From NCBI GenBank assembly GCA_963580285.1, contig OY757019.1, positions 67,665,899 through 67,729,898 of the forward strand: DNA of 64,000 nucleotides, read 5' to 3'. Each line of letters begins with the position of its first letter. The first letter of the stretch is position 1. The notes under the pieces are model-generated. The model ran no database searches. It had not been told where the DNA came from and saw nothing but the letters and a program-made list of their open reading frames with translations. The position numbers and the translations under genes are program-made. Source of the stretch: Lucinisca nassula (lineage: Eukaryota; Mollusca; Bivalvia; Lucinida; Lucinidae). Positions 56,186 through 64,000 of the stretch are shown here, in pieces.

Positions 56186-57970
56186 ACAGGAGGGCCATGA
56201 TGGCCCTGGATCCCTCACCTGATCCATAGGGTAACAAGTGGGCTCAAGGGAGGGACATTATTGACCCCAGGGCTATAATGTGCACAAATGTTGTGGGAGG
56301 TCTAAAAAGGTGAAGTGTCATACCAAATATCAACAAAGGCTATAATTTAAACAGTCTTGGCAAAGGTCCACTAGATGTAGCTACACACCAAATATCAAAG
56401 ATCTGGGCCTTGCAGTTTCAGAGAAGATTTTTTTAAAGATATTCCCTACATAAGCCTATGTAAAACCAAATGGCCCCGGGGCAGGGGCATTTTTGGCCTC
56501 AGAGCTATGATTTAAACAATCTTGATAGAGTTCCACTAGATGAAGCTTCACACCAAATATCAAAAACCTGGGCCTTGCTGTTTCAGAGAAGAAGATTTTC
56601 AAAGATTATCTCTATATAAGTCTATGTAAAACCAAAGGGCCCCAGGGCGGGGGCATTTGTGGCCCAGGGGCTATAATGTGAACATTCTTGGTAGAGGTCC
56701 ACTAGATGAAGCTCCATACCAAATATCAAAGACATGGGCCTTTTTGGAAAAAGAAGATTTTTAAAGATTTCCCTATATAAGACTTTGTAAAACCAAAGGG
56801 TCTCTGAGTGGGGGCATTTTTGGCCCCAGGGCTATAACTTGAACAATCTTGATAGACGTCAACTAGATAAATTTCACACCAAATATCAAAGACCTAGGCC
56901 TTGTGGTTTCACAGAAGAAGAGTTTTAAAGATTTTCCCTATGTAAGTCTATGTAAAACCAAAGGGCCCCCCGAGACGGGGGCATTTTTGGTCTCTGGGCT
57001 ATAATGTGAACAATCTTCGTAGCGGTCCACTAGATGAAGCTTCATACCAAATATCGAGGACCTAGGCCTTGTGGTTTGAGAAGAAGATTTTTCAAGATTT
57101 TCCCTATATAAGCCCATGTATAACTAAAGGGGCCTGGAGCGGGGACATTATTGGCCCCAGCACTATAATTTGAACAATCTTGTTAGGGGTCCACTAGATG
57201 AAGCTTCATACCAAATAGCAAAGACCTGGGCCTTGCGGTTTCAGAGATGAAGACTTTTAAAGATGTTCCCTTTATAAGCCCATGTAAAACCGAAAGGGCC
57301 CCGGGGCGGGGACATTTTTGGCCCCAGTACTATAATTTGAACAATCTTGTTAGGGGTCCACTAGATGAAGCTTCATACCAAATAGCAAAGACCTGGGCCT
57401 TGTGGTTTCAGAGAAGAAGATTTTTTTAAGATTTTCGATCCCTATATAAGCCCATGTCAAACCAAAAGGCCCTGGGGCGGGGACATTTTTGGCACCAGCA
57501 CTATAATTTGAACAATCTTGGTAGGGGTCCAGTAGATGAAGCTACACACCAACTATCATAGACCTGGGCCTTGCGGTTTCAGAGAGGAAGATTTTTAAAG
57601 ATTTCCCGTAAATAAGCCCATGTAAAACCAAAGGGCCCCGGGTCGTGGGCATTTTTGGCCCCAGCACTATAATTTGAACAATCTTGGTAGGGGTCCACTA
57701 GATGAAGCTTCATACCATATATCAAAGACCTTGGCCTTGTTGTTTCAGAGAAGAAGATTTTTTAAGTTTTTGGTGAAAAAAAATCTACTTTTGGCTCCTT
57801 TGACCTAGTGGTGCAAAGGACCAGAACCACTTGAATAACGTTCACAGGGGACATTCTAATGATTATTCCTGTGAAGTTTGGTCAAAATCTGCTCAGTTGT
57901 TTAGAAGGAGATGTCGTTTGAAGAAATTGTTTACGCACGGATGACAGACAAACAGTGATCCTAATATAAA
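56186..57970 (+). mobile_element. A9: A element without its 3' hairpin
   Basis: The 5' end is ACAGGAGGGCCATGATGG, CCTCACCTGATCCATAGG. About eight monomers follow, then the 3' domain from about 57745. It stops at AACAGTGATCCTAATATAAA just as A1 does, and A10 follows at once. The shared truncation suggests A9-A10 and A1-A2 derive from one composite. Confidence 0.8.
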
Positions 57971-57972
57971 AC

Positions 57973-60900
57973 ACAAGAGGGCCATGATGGCCCTGGGTCG
58001 CTCACCTGATCCATAGAGTAACAAGTGGGCCCCTTGGAGGGCCATTATTGACCCCAAGCCTATAACGTGCATAATGTTGACAGAGGTTTAATAAAACACC
58101 GCAGACACTGCATAATACCCCGCCACTGCTAAGCAATGTAACTTATTTGAAAATATATCAAGGCTAAATAACTAGAAAGGGGATAGCAGAGATATGATCC
58201 CCAAGTGTAATGTCTTAATGTGAGTGGATGAAGTTGTTAGAAGATGTAGGAAGCATATGTAAAACTCCATTTTTCAGACATTTGATGGGAAGGCAACTCA
58301 ATAAGTTGACATTATTAGAAAATTATGGAGGCAAGTATTTACCTTAAATGGCTGTGGAACATGTATCTTTGTGGTACATGTAAGAATTTCATGTTTTTCG
58401 ATGTACTGCCTGTCTGACTATATTCTTTCGTGAAGACTGATCATGAAGTAATTTCTACGGTCATTTTGCTCCTTCCGCTGATTCAAGAAGGGCAGGCATG
58501 AAGTATGTGCACTAAGTACTGGTTAACCACTTAGAAGGGCGTTTATTTTAGGCATCTATTTGGTTAGGCTTTTACTGCACATTCCTAGGGTGAGGTTGAT
58601 TAGGCTTCAATCAAAAGGATTAAGCATAAATGGCAACCAATCATAAATTAAGATGTTTGTGGGTGATCTTTTGGCATTCTCACAGGGACAAAATCCACAA
58701 ATTAATTCTAGCATGGGTAGATGTACTATCTCACCTTTTTCACTATAAGATAGCAGCAGCTTCAGCAAAGAATGTTCAAATTATTGACAGAAAATAAAAC
58801 ACAGATGGCTGGATGGATTTCCATTAAGTATGCACTGACCAACAGACCGAATTCCGTTTTGTATGCACTGACCAACAGACACAAATTCCATTTTTCAGAC
58901 TTATCAAGGGCAGGGACAGCCAGAGTCATGTACCTTTGCCACAATATGTAATATTTAGTCTGCTGTACATCTATGAAATTTCAGCAAGATATTGCAAATA
59001 ATAAAGGAACTAGAGTCTAAAATCGATTTTTAATACATCAAGGGCAAATAACTACAGAACTGGAACAGCCAGAGAAGTGGTCCTTGGCCACAATATGTAC
59101 CCTTTACTCCTCTATATGGTCCTTGGTCACAATATGTACCCTTTAGTCCTCTATATATCTGTAAAGTTTAATCAAAATATTTCATATAGTAAGGGAACTA
59201 GAGGCCAAAAACTATTTTTCAGATACTGAAAAGGGACAGACAGACAGATGGACAGACATACAAATGGATGGACAGACAGACAGACAGACAGCAGAGGGTG
59301 TAGAAGTTTAATCCATATATTTCAAATAATAAATGAACTATAGGCCAAAATCCCTTTTTTTATATATTTCAAGGGCAGATAACTCAATTGCTGGGAAAGC
59401 CAGAGTCATGTTCCTTTGCCACAGTATGTAACATTTAATCTACTACATATCTATGAAGTTTCAGCAAGATATTGTAAATAATAAAGGAACTACAGTCTAA
59501 AATGCATTTTAAATACTTCAAGGGCAGATAACTCAAGAACTGGTATAGCCAGAGTAGCGGTCCTTGGCCACGATATGAACCATTAAGTCCTCTATATATC
59601 TGTGAAGTTTCATCGAGATATTCCATATAGTAAGGGAACTAGAAGCCAAAAACCATTTTTCAGATATTTCAAAGGCAGATAACTCAATCGCTGGGAAAGC
59701 CAGAGTCATGTTCCTTTGCCACAGTATATAACAATTCATCTACATATCTATGAAGTTTCAGCAAGATATTGTAAATGATAAACGAACTACAGTCTAAAAT
59801 GCATTTTTTTAAATACGTCAAGGGCAGATAACTCAAGAACTGGAATGGCCAGAGTAGCAGTCCTTGGTCACAATATGAACCGTTTAGTCCTCTATATATC
59901 TGTGAAGTTTCATCCAGATATTCCATATAGTAAGGGAATAAGAGGCCAAAAACAATTTTTCAGATACTGAAAAGGGCAATAACACTGCTAAAAATTAACG
60001 TATTTTGCCCATTAACAATCCCAAACCACTCATCCCCGATACCAATATGTATGCAAAATTTGAACAAAATCCGTGAAAAAATACTCAAGTTATCGATCGG
60101 AAACGAAGTGCGGACGGACGGACCGACGGACACCGGAGGGTATAACATAATACCCCGCCACTATCGTGTGGCGGGGTATAAAAAGGAGAAGCTTCATACC
60201 AAATATCAACAATAAGGCTATAATTTGAACAATCTTTGCAAAGGTCCACTAGATGAAGCTAGATACCAAATCTCAAAGACCTTGGCCTTGCGGTTTCAGA
60301 GAAGAAGATTTTAATAAAGATATTCCCTACATAAGCCTATGTAAAACCAAATGGACCCAGGGCTATAATTTAAACAATCTTGATAGAAGTCCACTAGATG
60401 AAGCTTCACACCAAATATCAAAGACCTGGGCCTTGCTGTTTCAGAGAAGAAGATTTTCTAAGATTATCTCTATATAAGTCAATGTAAAACCAAAGGGCCC
60501 CTGGGGTGGGGGCATTTGTGGCCCGAGGGCTATAATTTGAACAATCTTAGTAGAGGTCCACTATGTGAAGCTCCAGACCAAATATCAAAGACATGGGCCT
60601 TGCAGTTTCAGAGAAGACGACTTTTAAAGATTTCCCTATATAAGTCTTTGTAAAACCAAAGGGTCTCAGGGCGGGGGCATTTTTGGCCCCAGGGCTATAA
60701 CTTGAACAATCTTGATAGAGGTCCACTAAATGAAACTTCACACTAAATATCAAAGACCTTGGCCTTGTGGTTTCACAGGAGAAGTTTTTAGAAATTTTCC
60801 CTATATAAGACTATGTAAAACCAAAGGGCCCTGAAGCGAGGGGGGGGGATTTTTGGTCTCAGGGCTATAATTTGAACAATCTTGGTAGAGGCCCACTAGA

Positions 60901-62495
60901 TGAAGCTTCATACCCTATATCAAAGACCTTTTTTCAAGATTTTCCCTATATAAGTCTATGTAAAACTAAAGGGCCCCAGAGCGGGGGCATTTTTGGCCCC
61001 AGGGCAATATTTTTAACAGTCTTGGTAGAAGTCCACAAGATGAAGCTTCATACCAAATATCAAAGACATGGGCCCTGCAGTTTAACAGAAAAAGATTTTT
61101 AAAGATTTTCCCTATATAAGCCCATGTAAAACCAAAGGGCCCAAGGGGTGGGTGGGGGGGGGGGGCATTTTTTGCCCCAGACTAAAATTTGAACAATCTT
61201 GGTAGGGGTCCACTAGATGAAGCTTCATACCAAATATCAAAGACCTTGGCCTTGGGGTTTCAGAGAAGATTTTTTAAAAAATTTTCCTATATAATCCTAT
61301 ATTAAACCGCAGGGACCTGGGGCGGGGGCATTTTTGGCCCCAGCACTATAATTTGAACAATCTTGATAGAGGTCCACTAGATGAAGCTTCACACCAAATA
61401 TCAAAGACCTGGGCCTTGCTGTTTCAGAGAAGAAGATTTTCTAAGATTATCTCTATATAAGTCTATGTAAAACCAAAGGGCCCCTGGGGTGGGGGCATTT
61501 GTTGGCCGAGGGCTATAATTTGAACAATCTTGGTAGAGGTCCACTAGGTGTAGCTCACGACCAAATATCAAAGACATGGGTCTTGCGGTTTCACAGAAGA
61601 AGATTTTTCAAGATTTTTCCTATATAAGTCTATGTAAAACTAAAGGGCCCCGGAGCGGGGGCATTTTTGGACCCAGGGCAATAATTTGAACAATCTTGGT
61701 AGAAGTCCACAGGATGAAGCTTCGTACCAAATATCAAAGACCTGGGCCTTGCGGTTTCACAGAAGAAGATTTTTTAAAGATTTTCCCTATATAAGCCAAT
61801 GTAAAACGCAAGGGCCCCTGGGCTGGGGCATTTTTGGCCCTAGCACTATAATTTGAACAATCTTGGTAGGGGTCCACAAGATGAAACTTCATTCCTAATA
61901 TCAAAGATCTGGGCCTTGCGGTTTCATAGAAGAAGATTTTTAAATTTTTTCCCTATATAAGCCCATGTAAAACCAAAGGGCTCAAGGGTGGGGGCATTTT
62001 TCCCCAGCACTATAATTTAGAAATCTTGGTAGGGGTCCACTAGATGAAGCTTCATAACAAATATCAAAGACCTGGTCCTTGGGGTTTAAGATTTTTAAAG
62101 ATTTTCCCTATATAATCCTATAATATACCGCAGGGAGTACGGGCGGGGGCATTTTTGGCCCAAGCACTATAATTTGAATAATTTTGGTAGGGGTCCACTA
62201 GATGAAGCTTCATACCAAATATCAAAGACCTGGACCTTGTAGTTTCAGATTAGAAGATTTTTTAAGTTTTTGTTGAAAAAAAATCTATTTTTGGCTCCTG
62301 TGACCTAGATGTGCAACGGACCGGAACCATTGAACAACTTTGAAAGGGGACCACCTAAGGAAGTTTGGTCAAAATCTGATCAGTGGTTTAGGAGATGTCG
62401 TTTGAAGAAAAAGTTTACGCACGCACAGACGGATGCACGATGGACAAAAAGTGATCCCAAAAGCTCACCTCGTCACTATGTGACAGGTGAGCTAA
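57973..62495 (+). mobile_element. A10: A element split by F
   Basis: The 5' end (ACAAGAGGGCCATGATGG, GTCGCTCACCTGATCC) runs to GAGGTTTA near 58090. It continues at 60182 with AAAGGAGAAGCTTCATACC, rebuilding the sequence seen intact in other A elements (AGGTCTAAAAAGGTGAAGC). About thirteen monomers, the 3' domain from 62250 and the hairpin CGTCACTATGTGACAGG, TGAGCTAA at 62495 follow. Confidence 0.85.
58091..60181 (+). mobile_element. F: F-family element nested in A10
   Basis: The 5' end has the small stem GCAG-ACA-CTGC followed by ATAATACCCCGCCACTGC. The 3' end is ATAATACCCCGCCACTATCG, TGTGGCGGGGTATAA at 60181. The first 700 bp are non-repetitive (part at 58476-58545 resembles the SINE at 12755-13052). 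From 58880 two monomer types of about 150 bp alternate. A GACA/GATG microsatellite lies inside (59228-59292) and an ACGG one (60110-60130) before the hairpin. Confidence 0.8.
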
Positions 62496-62497
62496 AA

Positions 62498-63239
62498 ACA
62501 AGAGGCCCATGGGCCCAATGCTCACCAGAGTTCAGGTAGGCACTGCCCTTTGGCAGCCATGTATTTTAACATTGTATGGCCTTTTATGAAGTGGAGGGGC
62601 AGGGGCTTTGCCACAGCACATTGCCCCAGCACAAAGAGACTCGCAGGTTGGTGTGACTGAATGAGTCTTATCATACAGAACAATATATGGCTTAGGGGTT
62701 CAGAATGGTTTCTGAGATACATAGCTTTTTATGAAGTGGAGGGGTGGGGCATCATCCGCATGGGCCGGGATATGACCAGGGCCCCTTGGGGACCCCCAGG
62801 TTGGTGTCACTGAATGTGTCTTATCATAAGGAACATGAATATATATGGCTTAAGGGTGGGGCTCTGAATAGTTTTCAGATATATGGCATTTTGTGAAGTG
62901 GAGGGTTGGGGCATGCCCAAGGCACATCTCGGGAGAACAATAAGATGGTATCAATGAATGCGTCTTATCATAGGGAACAAGAAAATATATGGTTTAGGGG
63001 TTATAATCTGAATGGTTTCTAAGGTATTGGGCCCTTTAGGAAGTGGAGGGGGTGGGGCATGGCCCTGTCACACCCTGGGGACCCCCCAGATTGGCATTAT
63101 AAGGAACAAGTGTTTAATTTTTTATGGTTTAGGGAACAAGAAAATGTAGGGGCTAGGGGTTGGAATCTGTAAGGTTTCTAAGGTATTGGGCCTTTTAGGA
63201 AGTGGAAGGGATGTCTCATGGCCACAGCACATCCCTGGG

Positions 63240-63275
<36 letters not shown>

Positions 63276-63376
63276 CATCACTGGATGCTTCTTATCATAA
63301 GGAACAAGTGTATAATTTTTTATGGTTTAGTGGTGGGGTTCTTAATGGTTCCTTTTATGAAGTGGAGGGAGCTGTG
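62498..63376 (+). mobile_element. K3: K-family element, 3'-truncated
   Basis: The 5' end is ACAAGA, GGCCCATGGGCC, CAATGCTCACCAGA, with TTCAGGTAGGCACTGCCC as in K. About five K monomers (GTGTCTTATCATAAGGAAC, GGACCCCCAGGTTGGTGTCA) follow. The element has no 3' end; a Penelope-like tail begins at 63377. Confidence 0.75.
63241..63273. repeat. Poly-C tract
   Basis: An uninterrupted run of 33 C within a K monomer, at the position of the monomer's GGGACCCCC block. Its length may vary or be uncertain in the assembly. Confidence 0.95.
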
Positions 63377-63478
63377 TATGGTCTGGTTGCTTAATGTTTG
63401 TGTTTCTTTCCCTTTGGTGTCTTTGGTGGGTGGAGTAAGTTAATTGTATCGATTCCTGATCTTTGTTTTACTTCTACT
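63377..63478 (+). mobile_element. Penelope-like tail fragment, plus orientation
   Basis: TGGTCTGGTTGCTTAATGTT, CCCTTTGGTGTCTTTGGTG and CTTTGTTTTACTTCTACT match the reverse complement of 18011-18115. It ends at the same CTTCTACT boundary as the other copies. This 5'-truncated 3' tail fits target-primed insertion into A11. Confidence 0.75.
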
Positions 63479-64000
63479 TTGATATTTGTTATGAAGCTTC
63501 AGCTAGTGGACCTCTACCAAGATTGTTCATATTATAGCCTTGAGACCAAAAGTTACCCCCGCAACGTGGCCCTTTGGTTTTACATAGACTTATATAGAGA
63601 TAATCTTTGAAAATCTTCTTCACTGAAACAGCAAGGCCCAGGTCTTTGATATTTGGTGTGAAGCTTCATCTAGTGGACCGCTATCAAGATTTTCAAATTA
63701 TAGCCCTGAGGCCAAAAATGCCCCCGCCCCGGGCTATTTGGTTTTACATTGGCTTATGTAGGGAATAGCTTTAAAAAAAAAAAACTTCTTCTCTGAAACC
63801 GCAAGGCCCAGGTCTTTGATATTAGGTGTGTACCTTCATCTAGTAGAACTTTGCCAAGATTGTTCAAATTATAGCTTTTGTTGATATTTGGTATGAAGCT
63901 TCACCTTTTTAGACCTCCCTCAACATTATGCACATTATAACTCTGGGGTCAATAATGGCCCTCCCTGGGGCCCACTTGTTACTCTATGGATCAGGTGAGC
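63479..64000 (-). mobile_element. A11: A element in reverse orientation, running off the window
   Basis: This is the reverse complement of A monomers (GATATTTGGTGTGAAGCTTC, GCCCAGGTCTTTGATATT). The window's last bases GATCAGGTGAGC are the reverse complement of the A 5' region GCTCACCTGATC. It is the only A element in this orientation in the window. Confidence 0.85.

Noticed and set aside
63377..63480. Conserved N-terminal peptide MCFFPFGVF shared between 20368 and 63398
   Set aside because: It comes from the Penelope-like untranslated tail shared by both places, not from a common gene.

Overview
The window is eukaryotic and looks like an intergenic or intronic stretch of a bivalve mollusc genome, most likely a heterodont clam. 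The evidence is the dominance of 145-170 bp tandem-repeat elements of the pearl/HINE type (non-autonomous Helentron relatives known from bivalves), mollusc-style SINE tails, a Penelope-like retrotransposon relic and AT-rich spacer. There are no bacterial operons. Apart from one short exon there is no convincing host coding sequence. Most open frames are by-products of tandem monomers whose length is close to a multiple of three.

Family names A-N below are labels used only here. Each intact element has four parts: a 5' end ACWAGA plus a small palindrome and a family-specific motif X; a central array of roughly 130-170 bp monomers (longer in B and N); a degenerate RGAC-type microsatellite; and a 3' terminal hairpin built from X and its reverse complement, ending in TAA. 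Family A (X = GCTCACCTG) is the commonest. Families B/K, H, G, D, E, F, I and L have different X motifs but the same plan.

Layout. 1-13937: abutting A elements, interrupted by B1 (with C1 nested in it), G1, a TA-flanked pogo/Tigger-like element and a SINE. 13938-18010: E elements (one a hybrid with an A-type 5' end) in AT-rich spacer. 18011-21138: a decayed Penelope-like element on the minus strand with long direct repeats. 21139-26272: a 310-bp repeat array hit by elements I and J. 26273-29821: spacer, D1, an A tail and an L tail. 29822-37360: one A element split by a 6.4-kb sequence with inverted ends, which itself carries A6 and H1/H2. 37361-52011: a nest up to five levels deep (A5 > Penelope fragment > B2 > K > A4 or G3), then E3 and B-like tails. 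52057-64000: A8, a MYND zinc-finger exon on the minus strand, H3 with a SINE, E4, A9, A10 with F nested in it, K3, and an A element in reverse orientation at the right edge.

The probable host gene is represented by the exon at 53863-53994 (minus strand), which resembles the MYND region of ANKMY2. The flanking repeats would then lie in its introns or just beyond it. Most nested junctions rebuild an uninterrupted parent sequence, so the order of insertion can be read directly. The main novelty is the set of covarying element ends and the depth of nesting, not a protein-coding system.
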